From UBA8437 sp964646205 (lineage in GTDB: Bacteria > Planctomycetota > Planctomycetia > Planctomycetales > Planctomycetaceae), in the NCBI GenBank assembly GCA_964646205.1, contig CAZYAZ010000002.1, positions 1 through 64,000 of the forward strand: a stretch of DNA of 64,000 nucleotides, given 5' to 3'. The notes beneath the pieces are model-generated. The model was not told the origin of the DNA. It saw only the letters and a list, made by a program, of their open reading frames with translations, and did no database searches. A program made the position numbers and the translations under genes. This document shows, piece by piece, positions 43,306-52,653 of this stretch (position 1 is its first letter; every line of letters starts with the position of its first letter).

Positions 43306-45426
43306 TCACTTTTCCAGCCGGATTGTGACCTCTGCCACCTGGCCGTTGAAACGGTTGGGGGCCTTGTAGCCACCGACGGCTCCATTGAGGTCCTGCCCGA
43401 CCTCCAGGCCATCCTGGGGCACCTGGGTCAGTGCGCCGGCGGCCTTGCCCCGCGCCACCTCGCGGTCGCCAACCAGCAAGACCAGGCTACCGTCGGTGCC
43501 GACCCGCGCAGAAACTGTTCGGGCCTTGCCCAGGACATCCGGAGATTTCAACTCGGTCAATTTGCTGTTTCGGCGAAACGAGAACACCGGCTTGCCGCTC
43601 TTGATCCACAGTGACCATCCGTGGGCGGTGCCTCCATGCCCGACCAGGACACCATCTCCGGGCTGTTTGATTGTCACCGACACTGTGAAACCGCAACCTT
43701 TCACGTTGGGGACTCCACCGTCCTGGGGAAGCTTGGCCCCGGCCTTGAGCCGGGTCAGCTTCTTGTTGCTGGTCTTCCTGGTGTTTCCCGAATTGGGCCA
43801 TGGCAGCACGTTGGCCCGGACCGCCCATGTGTCCCAGAGTGTTTCAAGAGTCTTGGCACGTTCGGCCTCGGTCTTGACCAGGTTCTTCAATTCACTGCGA
43901 TCTGCCTTGAGGTTGTACAGCTCCCACGGACCGGTCCGGCCCTTGGCGACCAACTTCCAGTCTCCAACGCGAACAGCCCGATTTCCCTCGTGCTCCCAGT
44001 ACAACGGGCGGTCGGGCAGATCTTTTCCTCCGAAGACCGGCACCAGGCTCTTGCCCTCCATTGGCCGAACCGGACTCTTTTTCCATTCGGCGGGGTACCG
44101 TGCACCCGCCAGATCGACACAGGTCGCCATGATGTCGACAAGGTGTCCCGGTTCATGCCGGAACCCACCACGCTCACGGATGCCCTTGGGCCAATGCGCG
44201 ATCAGGGGTGTCGAAATGCCACCCTCGTGGACATAGTGCTTGTATTCGCGAAACGGAGTGTTGGAGGCGTTGGCCCACTGGATTCCGTAGGCAACATACG
44301 TGTCGGTTGGACCGGGCATGACACCAAAACCCTGCCGGACCGGTCGGCCATCTCGGCTGATCCGCGGAACCATCGAGAACTGCAATTCGCCGGGTTTCAT
44401 CGCCGCCTGTCGTTCCAGGTTCTTCGGCCGCACCGCACCACGACTTCCGAACTCCTCCTGGCAACCCCCGTTGTCCTGTAGAAACAGGACCAGCGTGTTG
44501 TCGAATTGGCCGCTCTTCTTCAGGGCTCCCACGATGCGCGAAATTCCCTGATCCATCGAATCGATCATGGCTGCGTAGACTTCCATCCGTGCCCGTTGCC
44601 ACGGCTTGTTCTTGGCCTGGTCCCAATCCTGGACATTGGGCGAGAGTGGCCAGGCCCGGTCGAGAAGACCCATTTCTCTCATCCGGGCGAATCGCTCGTC
44701 CCGCAGCACGTCCCAGCCCTTGTCATAGCGGCCCTTGTACTTGGCAATGTCGACCGGCTTGGCGTGCATCGGCCAGTGAGCGGCGGTGTAAGCCACGTAC
44801 ATAAAAAACGGGCTGTCGTCATCGTGTTCGGTGATGAACTTCGCCGCGTTGTCGCTGATCGCATCGGTGTAGTAATAGTTGTCGGGATCCTCCGGAGCGA
44901 TCAGCGTGTTGTCGCGGGTCAGCGAGTTGGGGTCAAAGAAACTTCCGGCCCCGTGAATCGTGCCATAGAAACGATCGAATCCGCGTTGGCGAGGCCAGTT
45001 GTGCTTGCCCGCCTCGTTGGTCGGTCGAACCGTCTTGGTGATATGCCACTTGCCGGTCATGTAACAGCGATAGCCCGATGTGCCCAGCACCTGGGCAATG
45101 GTGACGCAACGGTTGTTCAAGTCACCACGATAGCCGGGGTGACCACGGTCGTTCATCATGTGGCCGATACCGGCCTGGTGCGGGTACAACCCCGTCATCA
45201 GGCTGGCCCGTGTCGGGCAACAGCGGCCCGTGTTGTAGAACTGCGTGAAACGCAGTCCATCGGCAGCCAGCTTGTCCAAAGTTGGCGTGGCGACCTCGCT
45301 TCCGTAACACCCGATATCCGAGTACCCCATGTCATCGGACATGATCAAGATGATATTCGGACGCGGCGCGGCCAGGGCCGTTGTAGCCAGCGCAAGAATT
45401 AACCAGGGTGCATGGCGAAGCGGCAT
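43306..45426 (-). CDS. formylglycine sulfatase B with C-terminal LamG-like domain
   Basis: This 706-residue sulfatase is longer than the usual ~450-550 because of a C-terminal beta-rich region (~575-706, GVLVGHGGTAHGWSLWIKSG to EVTIRLEK) typical of arylsulfatases that carry a LamG-like module. The ATG at 45426 opens a Sec signal (residues 1-20, cut after LAA). Metal ligands are D31-D32 (MSDDMGYSD). The formylglycine motif is C69-C-P-T-R73, followed by ASLMTGLYPHQAG. It is last in a minus-strand cluster after DUF1501 F (23 bp). It is likely to remove sulfate from a complex substrate; which one is unknown. Confidence 0.94.
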   Translation of the reverse strand: MPLRHAPWLILALATTALAAPRPNIILIMSDDMGYSDIGCYGSEVATPTLDKLAADGLRFTQFYNTGRCCPTRASLMTGLYPHQAGIGHMMNDRGHPGYRGDLNNRCVTIAQVLGTSGYRCYMTGKWHITKTVRPTNEAGKHNWPRQRGFDRFYGTIHGAGSFFDPNSLTRDNTLIAPEDPDNYYYTDAISDNAAKFITEHDDDSPFFMYVAYTAAHWPMHAKPVDIAKYKGRYDKGWDVLRDERFARMREMGLLDRAWPLSPNVQDWDQAKNKPWQRARMEVYAAMIDSMDQGISRIVGALKKSGQFDNTLVLFLQDNGGCQEEFGSRGAVRPKNLERQAAMKPGELQFSMVPRISRDGRPVRQGFGVMPGPTDTYVAYGIQWANASNTPFREYKHYVHEGGISTPLIAHWPKGIRERGGFRHEPGHLVDIMATCVDLAGARYPAEWKKSPVRPMEGKSLVPVFGGKDLPDRPLYWEHEGNRAVRVGDWKLVAKGRTGPWELYNLKADRSELKNLVKTEAERAKTLETLWDTWAVRANVLPWPNSGNTRKTSNKKLTRLKAGAKLPQDGGVPNVKGCGFTVSVTIKQPGDGVLVGHGGTAHGWSLWIKSGKPVFSFRRNSKLTELKSPDVLGKARTVSARVGTDGSLVLLVGDREVARGKAAGALTQVPQDGLEVGQDLNGAVGGYKAPNRFNGQVAEVTIRLEK

Positions 45427-45449
45427 GGAAGAATCCTCGATACCCGGTA

Positions 45450-46922
45450 TCACGCGATGATCTCGCGGATCGGCTCGGCACCTTCAACCCCGACAAGTTT
45501 CTGGTCGAGGCCGTTGAAGAAGTAGCTCAACCGGTTGGGATCCAGCCCCATCTGGTTCAGCACGGTCGCGTGAAGATTGCGGACATGGAACCGATTCTCG
45601 ACAGCAGCGCTGCCCAGTTCGTCGGTCTTGCCCACGCTGACACCACCCTTGATGCCACCGCCGGCCATCCACATCGTGAAGCCATACGAGTTGTGGTCCC
45701 GGCCGGTGCCCTTGGCGTATTCGGCTGTTGGCTGTCGCCCGAATTCACCGCCCCAGACAATCAACGTCTTCTCGAACAGTCCACGCTGCTTCAGGTCGTT
45801 GATCAAACCGGCGATCGGCTTGTCGGTTTCCAGGGCGTGCATGTCATGGTTGCGTTTCAGGTCGCCGTGAGCATCCCAGTTGGCGTCGTTGTGATTGCCA
45901 CCGGAATAGACCTGGACAAATCGTACCCCGCGTTCAACCAGCCGCCTGGCCATCAGACACTGGCGACCAAAGTACGAGCTTTCCTTTCGGTCCAGCCCGT
46001 AAGCCGCCTGCGTTTCCTTGGTCTCGGAGGCCAGGTCTGTTGCCTCCGGCGCTGACGATTGCATCTTGTACGCCAGTTCATAGCTGGCAATTCGTGCGGC
46101 GAGATCGGTGTTGTCGATCCGCTGCACCTGGTGCTCGTTGTTGTAAGCCTGCAGCGAGTCCAACAACCGCCGCTGCATCGATTCGCTGATCCCATCGGGC
46201 CGCCTCAGGTTGAGGATTGGTGAGCCCTGGGAACGCATGATCGTCGCCTGGAAACTGGCAGGCATGTAACCGGCCGACCAGTTCTTGGCACCGCTGATCG
46301 GCCCACCACGCGGATCGAGCATCACGACGAACCCGGGCAAGTTCTCGTTTTGTGTGCCCAGTCCATAGTTGACCCACGATCCCAGGCAGGGGCTGCCCGA
46401 CACGATCTTGCCGGAGTTCATCATCAGCATCGCCGACCCGTGAATCGGACTGTCGGCGGTCATCGAGTGCAGGAACGCCACATCATCGACGCAGGTCGCA
46501 AAGTTGGGGAACAGATCACTGACCCATTGGCCACAATCCCCATGCTGCTTGAAGTTCCAGCGGGTCTCGACAACCCGGCCCTTGCTCTTGCGACCACCAC
46601 GCCCGAATGTCTTCACATCGATTGTTTTGCCATCCATCCCCTTCATTGCAGGCTTGTAATCGAAGGTGTCGATGTGGCTCGGGCCGCCGTACATGTAGAG
46701 GAAAATGACGCTGGTTGCCTTGGAATCGAAGTGAGGATCCTTCGGCGCCAGCGGGTTGACGAATTTCGTCTTGCCATCGGCCGCGACAGCCTGTTGCGAC
46801 AGGAAATCGGAATCGAGCAGACCCGAGAGAGCCAGGCCGGTGAAACCAGCTCCAGTTTCCCAAAGGAACTCTCGGCGGGTGCGACCACAGAAACTGTTGT
46901 TCTGATGTTTTGAATGAGTCAT
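45450..46922 (-). CDS. DUF1501 protein F, Tat-exported, paired with DUF1549/1553 protein D
   Basis: This is a 490-residue DUF1501 protein with a twin-arginine signal at residues 14-48 (RTRREFLWETGAGF... QQAVA). Landmarks are GGPSHIDTFDYKPAM (79-93), WNFKQHGDCGQWVSDLFP, a DANWDAHGDLKRNHD segment, WGGEFGRQPT, GRDHNSYGFTMWMAGGG and NLHATVLNQMG. It has the HGD/HGESG block that marks partners of PSCyt1-bearing DUF1549/1553 proteins. It sits 58 bp after that partner and 23 bp before sulfatase B, so the three are probably one transcript. The reaction is unknown. Confidence 0.93.
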   Translation of the reverse strand: MTHSKHQNNSFCGRTRREFLWETGAGFTGLALSGLLDSDFLSQQAVAADGKTKFVNPLAPKDPHFDSKATSVIFLYMYGGPSHIDTFDYKPAMKGMDGKTIDVKTFGRGGRKSKGRVVETRWNFKQHGDCGQWVSDLFPNFATCVDDVAFLHSMTADSPIHGSAMLMMNSGKIVSGSPCLGSWVNYGLGTQNENLPGFVVMLDPRGGPISGAKNWSAGYMPASFQATIMRSQGSPILNLRRPDGISESMQRRLLDSLQAYNNEHQVQRIDNTDLAARIASYELAYKMQSSAPEATDLASETKETQAAYGLDRKESSYFGRQCLMARRLVERGVRFVQVYSGGNHNDANWDAHGDLKRNHDMHALETDKPIAGLINDLKQRGLFEKTLIVWGGEFGRQPTAEYAKGTGRDHNSYGFTMWMAGGGIKGGVSVGKTDELGSAAVENRFHVRNLHATVLNQMGLDPNRLSYFFNGLDQKLVGVEGAEPIREIIA

Positions 46923-46980
46923 GGCACTGCTGAATTGATTGGGAGAATAAAGCGACAGATCCGGGACACTGCTGCCAGGA

Positions 46981-49497
46981 TCAATCCACGTAAAGGAACT
47001 CGTTGAGATTCAGAGCCAGCAGGCAAAAGGACTTCAATGCCGAATCGGGGTTCGCCTTGTCTTGCGACTGAAGGGCTGCGATCAGGGACACCCCTCGCTG
47101 GATCTCCACATTGGTCGGGGGCCGCTGGAGAGACCGTTTCAGCGCCAGGGCCACCCGGGATGACGTGTCCTCACCAGCCTCCTTCTTCAGATACTCGGCA
47201 AAGACTGCAGCCTCGCGTTGGCTGAAGAGACTGTTGAGCAATGCCAGTGACTGCGTGGGCTGGGTGGTGGTGAAACGAACCGGACAACTGTTGTCCAGAT
47301 CGGGCGCATCAAAACTCTCGAACATGGGCACAACGAGCGACCGTTTCACATGCACGTAGATGCTGCGGCGATTCCGATCCGTGGGCGACGAGTTCCCCCA
47401 GTTGGCACCCGGTTGAGACTGTCCTTGAAGAATTTCCCGAGGAATGATCGTGAACACGCTCGGTCCAAACATCTTCTTCACATTCAGTGCCCCGTTGACG
47501 GCCAGCACCGAATCGCGGATCTCCTCGGCCGAAAGTCGACGCATGTTGTAGCGCCAGAAGAGTTGGTTGGTGGGATCGGCAGCGAGAGCCTTCGCGTTGC
47601 CGCGGGACGACATGCGGTAGGTGGACGAGAGCATGATCTGGCGGTGCATCCGCTTCAGCGTCCAGCCTCCGTCAACAAGTTCAGTAGCCAGCCAATCGAG
47701 CAGTTGAGGGTGGGTGGGCTTGCGACCGGCGAACCCAAAGTTGCTCGAACTGGCCACGATGCCACGGCCGAAGTGATACTGCCAGAGTCGATTGGCCATC
47801 ACGCGAGCCGTCAGCGGGTTGCCGCGGCCGGTAATCCATGCTGCCAAAGCCCGACGCCGATTGGCCGTTCGCGTGCCCTGGGCGGGTGGATCGATCCTGG
47901 GTTCCGGCGGAGAGAGCACCAGCGGAAAACCTGGCTCGACCTTCTCACCCCGGGCATGGGCATTGCCTCGAATCTGCACAAACGTTTGCGGTGGACTTGG
48001 TCCGAACTCCTTGACAACCAGCGCCTGCGAAAAACCCGGGGGTCGAAACTTGCGGAGCCGGTTGCGACGATCGGTCAGTTTCTGGTACGCCTCGAACTTG
48101 TCCTTGGACAGCTTGCCGGGAACCTTCTTGCGGAGAATCGAAACCCGGTTCTGGTCTCGCTTGAAATCGTCGACCTCGCCTCCTTCGAGCAACCGCTTGT
48201 AAACCACGTTGAGCGCCTGGAGCTCCTTCTGGACACCGGCCAGTTCGGCCTTGTGTCGGTCGACCGCCTTCTTGTTCCGCTCCAATTCCTCGGCAGTCGC
48301 AACCGAGGTGATGCTGGCATCTTCAACCGAACGACCGCCACGAACGCCGTACCGACGGATGTTGCGGAAGAATGCCAGCAGCCGGTAGTAGTCCGTCTGG
48401 GGAATCGGATCGATCTTGTGGTCGTGACAACGCGCGCAGCCAACCGTGAGACCAAGAAACACCTCCGTGGTCGTGCGAAGGATGTCATCCAGGTCTTCGA
48501 AACGAGACTGTTCGGGGTCAACCGGCTCATCCTGCCAGATTCCCAACCGGTAATACCCGGTAGCAATCTTGCTCTCGGTGGTCACCTGTTCCAGTTCATC
48601 GCCGGCAAGTTGTTCGGTCGTAAACTGATCGAAAGGCTTGTCGGCGTTGAAGGAACGGATCACGTAGTCGCGGTATCGCCAGACATGTGGCTTGGTCCCG
48701 TCTCGTTCATAACTGTTGGACTCGGCATAGCGAACCAGGTCGAGCCAGTGTCGGCCCCATTTTTCACCGTATTGGGGCGACTTCAGCAAGCGGTCCACGA
48801 CCGTCGCGAAGGCCCGGGGGGAATCGTCGGCCAGGAACCCATCAATCTCCAACGGTGTCGGGGGCAGCCCGGTCAGGTCATAGGTGGCGCGCCGCAACAA
48901 TGCCGTCTTTTCCGCTGGCCCCGATGGAGCCAGCTTCGCCTCTTCGAGACGGGCCAGCACGAATCGGTCGATCGGGTTCCGGACCCACTGAGTGTCCTTG
49001 ACCCTGGGCGGTTGTGGACGAGTCACTTTCTGGAAACTCCAGAATGCCTTCGTCTCGGCATTGACCCGTGGCGACTTGGACTCGGACTTGCCAATCTTGC
49101 CGGCAAAATCGGGACTGATGGGCAATCCCATGCGGATCCATCGCTTGAGAGTGGCAATCTGTTCGGCCGGCAATTTGCCCGAGGGGGGCATTTCATAGCC
49201 CTCCAACTCGTAGTTGATCGCTTCCAGCAACAGGCTTTTTTCCGGACGTTTCAGGTTCACTGCCCGGCCACTGTCACCGCCCTTCATCAACCCGGCACGG
49301 TTGTCCAGGTGAAGCCCACCCTTCACCTTGCCCCCGGCATGACACTTGAAGCAGTTCTTCACCAACAGCGGTTTGACCATCCGGGTGAAAAAATCAACCT
49401 GTTCTCGCGGAGACAGGGCCGGATCGGCGGCATGGGTCGACGCCGAGAACAACAACACTGCACAGGGCAGCCAGGCCATGACGACAGAAAGTTTCAT
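46981..49497 (-). CDS. DUF1549/DUF1553 protein D with PSCyt1 domain
   Basis: This is an 838-residue exported protein. The ATG at 49497 opens directly on a Sec signal (residues 1-24, cut after THA); a longer frame adds 17 residues without a signal. PSCyt1 has C49-F-K-C52-H53 and GLMKGGDSGRA. DUF1549 covers ~174-370 with C354-A-R-C357-H358 and DHKIDP. A charged, probably coiled-coil region (~385-460, VATAEELERNKKAVDRHKAE) precedes DUF1553 (~545-800, VMANRLWQYHFGRGIV). It lies between the sulfatase D-C pair and DUF1501 F on the same strand, which links this family pair to sulfatases. Confidence 0.94.
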   Translation of the reverse strand: MKLSVVMAWLPCAVLLFSASTHAADPALSPREQVDFFTRMVKPLLVKNCFKCHAGGKVKGGLHLDNRAGLMKGGDSGRAVNLKRPEKSLLLEAINYELEGYEMPPSGKLPAEQIATLKRWIRMGLPISPDFAGKIGKSESKSPRVNAETKAFWSFQKVTRPQPPRVKDTQWVRNPIDRFVLARLEEAKLAPSGPAEKTALLRRATYDLTGLPPTPLEIDGFLADDSPRAFATVVDRLLKSPQYGEKWGRHWLDLVRYAESNSYERDGTKPHVWRYRDYVIRSFNADKPFDQFTTEQLAGDELEQVTTESKIATGYYRLGIWQDEPVDPEQSRFEDLDDILRTTTEVFLGLTVGCARCHDHKIDPIPQTDYYRLLAFFRNIRRYGVRGGRSVEDASITSVATAEELERNKKAVDRHKAELAGVQKELQALNVVYKRLLEGGEVDDFKRDQNRVSILRKKVPGKLSKDKFEAYQKLTDRRNRLRKFRPPGFSQALVVKEFGPSPPQTFVQIRGNAHARGEKVEPGFPLVLSPPEPRIDPPAQGTRTANRRRALAAWITGRGNPLTARVMANRLWQYHFGRGIVASSSNFGFAGRKPTHPQLLDWLATELVDGGWTLKRMHRQIMLSSTYRMSSRGNAKALAADPTNQLFWRYNMRRLSAEEIRDSVLAVNGALNVKKMFGPSVFTIIPREILQGQSQPGANWGNSSPTDRNRRSIYVHVKRSLVVPMFESFDAPDLDNSCPVRFTTTQPTQSLALLNSLFSQREAAVFAEYLKKEAGEDTSSRVALALKRSLQRPPTNVEIQRGVSLIAALQSQDKANPDSALKSFCLLALNLNEFLYVD

Positions 49498-49597
49498 GAG
49501 CGGGCCAATTCCTGAAGAAAGAGATGCGAAAAAGATGGGACACTCCATCCTAACATTCGAAACCGAAAGCGGCAGCTACAAGATCGCGTGCTTGACA

Positions 49598-49613
49598 CCG
49601 GTTCGAAAACCGG
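49598..49613 (-). terminator. TTCG-tetraloop hairpin after sulfatase C
   Basis: Directly after the sulfatase C stop, the minus strand reads CCGGTT-TTCG-AACCGG, a six-base stem closed by the very stable UUCG tetraloop. No U-tract follows, so it may stall polymerase or protect the 3' end of the mRNA rather than fully terminate. Confidence 0.45.
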
Positions 49614-49614
49614 C

Positions 49615-51003
49615 TCAGGGCACATCGGGTTTGCGATCCCACGGCTGTGGAGGTGTCGGCGTGTATCGTGGCCTGGGATCCTTGTTGGGGAAACCGGAAA
49701 TGACGGTCGAGAACTTCTTGCGGGCCGCCACGTGTGCTGGCCGCGCGCTCCCCAGCAGGTTGGTCTCCTCGGTCGGATCGGCTTTCAGGTCGTGCAGTCG
49801 CGTGATGCGTCCCTTTTGGACATGGACCTTGAACCGTTTGTCGCGAAGGACTCGATCGGTGTACACCTGTATTGGACGGACACCGCGAGAATCCAACGCC
49901 GCCGGTCCCCGGCCCATCGCCAAAATCCACTTCCGGGTTCCGTCGCGTTGTTCGCCGCGAAGCACACCAGCCAGCGAGTGGCCATCGAGTTGTGCTCCCG
50001 CTGGAATCCGGGCTCCGGCCAGATCGGCAAATGTCGGCAGCATATCGGTGAAGTCCGTCAGGGTATCGGTGACAACACCAGCCGGAACAATGCCGGGGGC
50101 GTTGACAATAAAAGGTTGCCATGGACCATTCTCGGTCAACAGACCCTTCCCACCGCGAACCACGCGATCACCCATCCGTGCACGAAATCGCTTCGACGTG
50201 CCGTTGTCGGTCGTGAAGAAGATCACCGTTCGACGACGGAGTTTCAGGCGATCGACCGTCGACACGAGCCGCCCCACAATCCTGTCGGTGTAGCGGACCA
50301 TCGCCTTGTGTTTTTCCAGCGGCGTGTTCGCTTTCGGCTCGGCCGGCGTGTGCACGACCGGCCCATGGGTCAACACCATCGGGAAATAGACCAGCATCGG
50401 ACTCTCGCGATTGTCCTCGAGAAACTTCACCAGAAAATCGGTAAACACATCCGGGCCAAAACGCCCCCGGTGAGTCCGGCTTTTGCTGCCGCTGGTGTAG
50501 ATGTACGGATCCCAGTACCGCTTGCCACTGGCTGGCACTCCCGTTTCGTATCCAGTCCACATGCACCAGGCATCAAAACCATGTTGCCTGAGCACATCGG
50601 GTTGAACGCGAAAGTCGTTGATCTGCCACTTGCCGGCGATGGCCGTCTTGTAACCGGCCGGTTTCAACACGCGAGCAAATGTCAGGTTGTGCCGCGGATC
50701 AAAATGACAACCAGCTCCCCATCGGGGCACATCCCAGTGGTTGCACCAGCCGTGATGAAACGGGTACTGGCCGGTCAGCAGAGTGGCCCGCGTGGGTGTG
50801 CACTGTGGCATCGAATACGCATTGGTGAACCGCATGCCGCCGGCTGCCAGCGCATCAATGTGCGGCGTCTTCAATTCACGGCCGCCATAACACCCAATCC
50901 ACTCCGGGCCCAGGTCGTCGACCATGATGAAGATGATGTTGGGACGCTCGGCGGCAAGCACCATCGAGGGGGCCAACAACAGAACCGCAAAATGAAGTCT
51001 CAT
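49615..51003 (-). CDS. formylglycine sulfatase C, secreted
   Basis: This 462-residue sulfatase starts at the ATG at 51003, which has AGGAG upstream and opens a Sec signal (residues 1-18, cut after VLA-AE). Metal ligands D29-D30 lie in IMVDDLG. The formylglycine motif is C68-T-P-T-R72 followed by ATLLTGQYPFHHG. KPAGYKTAIAGKWQIND and FFTTDNGTSKRF are also typical. It begins 18 bp after sulfatase D, and the two are surely co-transcribed. A TTCG hairpin lies after its stop codon. Substrate unknown. Confidence 0.94.
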   Translation of the reverse strand: MRLHFAVLLLAPSMVLAAERPNIIFIMVDDLGPEWIGCYGGRELKTPHIDALAAGGMRFTNAYSMPQCTPTRATLLTGQYPFHHGWCNHWDVPRWGAGCHFDPRHNLTFARVLKPAGYKTAIAGKWQINDFRVQPDVLRQHGFDAWCMWTGYETGVPASGKRYWDPYIYTSGSKSRTHRGRFGPDVFTDFLVKFLEDNRESPMLVYFPMVLTHGPVVHTPAEPKANTPLEKHKAMVRYTDRIVGRLVSTVDRLKLRRRTVIFFTTDNGTSKRFRARMGDRVVRGGKGLLTENGPWQPFIVNAPGIVPAGVVTDTLTDFTDMLPTFADLAGARIPAGAQLDGHSLAGVLRGEQRDGTRKWILAMGRGPAALDSRGVRPIQVYTDRVLRDKRFKVHVQKGRITRLHDLKADPTEETNLLGSARPAHVAARKKFSTVISGFPNKDPRPRYTPTPPQPWDRKPDVP

Positions 51004-51021
51004 GAAAACACTCCTGCCCAA

Positions 51022-52527
51022 TCAACGCGCGGTCGCATTCGAGAAGTACTTGCGGATGATCCACTCCGGTTGGTGACGATCCGGTTTTCGCTTCCGCCCG
51101 CTCAGGTCGATGGTCTTCGTCTTGGGATTCTTTGACGTGTGCGGAGTCTTGTCGTCGGTGCGATCCTGCCACGTCTCCAACAGGCTCATCATGCGACCAA
51201 CCCGATCGGCCTGGGCCGAAATGGATGCCAGGTTCTTCAGTTCGTGTGGATCCGACTCGAGATCGAATAGCTGGGTGTGGTTGATCTGCGGATAGCGTAT
51301 CAGCTTGTAGCGCTTGTCCCGCACGGCCCGCATCTTGTCCTCGTACGCGGTGAACAGCGTCTTGCGGACAAACGGCTTCGCCCCGGTGACCACCCCCGCC
51401 AGGCTCTGCCCCTCGACCTTCTCGGGCACGGCCACCCCTGCCCAACTGCAGATGGTGGGAAACAGGTCGTAGAGATAGACCAGGGCATCACTGGACTTGG
51501 CCCGGGGAATGCCCGGCCCGGTGATCACCAGCGGAGTGCCCATGCTGTGTTCGTAGAGGTTCTGTTTGCCCAGCAGCCCGTGGCTGCCAACGGCCAGGCC
51601 GTGGTCCGCGGTGTAGATGACGATCGTGTTCTTTGCATGACCGCTTTTTTCGAGAGCCGTGAGCACCCGTCCCACCTGTTCGTCGAGATGGGTGATCATC
51701 CCGTAGTACTCACCCAGCTGGCTGCGAATCACCTCGGGCGTCCGCGGCCATGCCGCCAGCGACTCGTCACGCCCCGTCATCCAACCGTTGTGGAAGGGGT
51801 GCTGCGGCATGAAGTTCCTGGGCAACGGCAACCTGGCCCGGGCCGGCGAGTACATCTCGGCGTACTTCTTCGGAGGTTGCCGGGGATCGTGAGGCGACGA
51901 GAAGGCCGCGTAGGCAAAGAACGGCTTGTCGGTTTTCCCCGTTCGGCTCTCGATAAACCCGATCACCGCATCGGCAAACATCTCGCTGGAGAACTGCCTG
52001 GTCACCCGTGGTGGCGTCAGCGTCCCGTCGGCCGTCAGGTCGCGAATCGGGACCTTCGTGTGGTCGGACATCCCTCCAATAAATACCGACTTGCCGTGCT
52101 GGAATGCCCGGATGAACGAATTGGCCCTGTTGTGCCACTTGCCGGTTCCAAAGGTGATGTAGCCACTGCGAGCCAGGACATCGGGCATCAGTGGCACCCC
52201 GGCGAGGTTCATTGGAACATGCCACAGTGTTCGGCCGCTCATCAACATCGCGCGACTCGGCTGGCAAACAGCCCCGTGAGTGGACCCCATGCAGTAGGCA
52301 CGGCGGAAGCTGAACCCGCTGTTGACCAGGCGGTCGACGTTCGGCGTGCGGATGTGTGGGTTGCCGTAGGCGGAAACCGTATCCGGCCGTTGATCGTCGG
52401 CAAACAGGAACAGGATATTTGGCCGGCTCTTCGCTTCAGCGGCGCAGCTCACCGACACCTGGAAACCCAGGCCGAGCATGGCGGCGATGACGGTCGAAAA
52501 AACAATGCGGGTGGTCACACGGTGCAT
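51022..52527 (-). CDS. formylglycine sulfatase D, secreted
   Basis: This is a 501-residue sulfatase with a Sec signal at residues 1-30 (cut after SCAA). Metal ligands D44-D45 lie in LFADDQRPDT. The formylglycine motif is C88-Q-P-S-R92 with AMLMSGRTLWHVP. The ADDQRxD opening and the GSTHGAVCQPSR context resemble the heparan/choline-type or iduronate-sulfatase-like branch seen often in planctomycetes; that placement is tentative. It is first in the minus-strand cluster D, C, DUF1549/1553, DUF1501, B, and is divergent from the DUF1549/1553 gene at 52654. Confidence 0.94.
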   Translation of the reverse strand: MHRVTTRIVFSTVIAAMLGLGFQVSVSCAAEAKSRPNILFLFADDQRPDTVSAYGNPHIRTPNVDRLVNSGFSFRRAYCMGSTHGAVCQPSRAMLMSGRTLWHVPMNLAGVPLMPDVLARSGYITFGTGKWHNRANSFIRAFQHGKSVFIGGMSDHTKVPIRDLTADGTLTPPRVTRQFSSEMFADAVIGFIESRTGKTDKPFFAYAAFSSPHDPRQPPKKYAEMYSPARARLPLPRNFMPQHPFHNGWMTGRDESLAAWPRTPEVIRSQLGEYYGMITHLDEQVGRVLTALEKSGHAKNTIVIYTADHGLAVGSHGLLGKQNLYEHSMGTPLVITGPGIPRAKSSDALVYLYDLFPTICSWAGVAVPEKVEGQSLAGVVTGAKPFVRKTLFTAYEDKMRAVRDKRYKLIRYPQINHTQLFDLESDPHELKNLASISAQADRVGRMMSLLETWQDRTDDKTPHTSKNPKTKTIDLSGRKRKPDRHQPEWIIRKYFSNATAR

Positions 52528-52639
52528 TCGGAGGTGCCTCGGTCAATCGAGATGTCTGTGGGCCATTGAAGACCCCCAGCATGAGTTTTGCAATCGGTCC
52601 CGGGGAGCAACCGACAAGCGGCAACGGCGGGGCAATTGT

Positions 52640-52645
52640 TACAAT
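52640..52645 (+). promoter_or_regulatory. possible -10 box next to a start codon
   Basis: TACAAT ends eight bases before the ATG at 52654, and no Shine-Dalgarno lies between, the same arrangement as before the DUF1549/1553 gene at 13530. No convincing -35 box is present at 16-18 bases. Confidence 0.22.
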
Positions 52646-52653
52646 CAGCTGCC

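Noticed and set aside
47350..49515. 721-codon open frame on the plus strand opposite the DUF1549/1553 gene
   Set aside because: It mirrors a well-supported minus-strand gene with signal peptide and CxxCH motifs. Long antisense frames are expected in GC-rich coding DNA, and the translation shows no recognisable domain.
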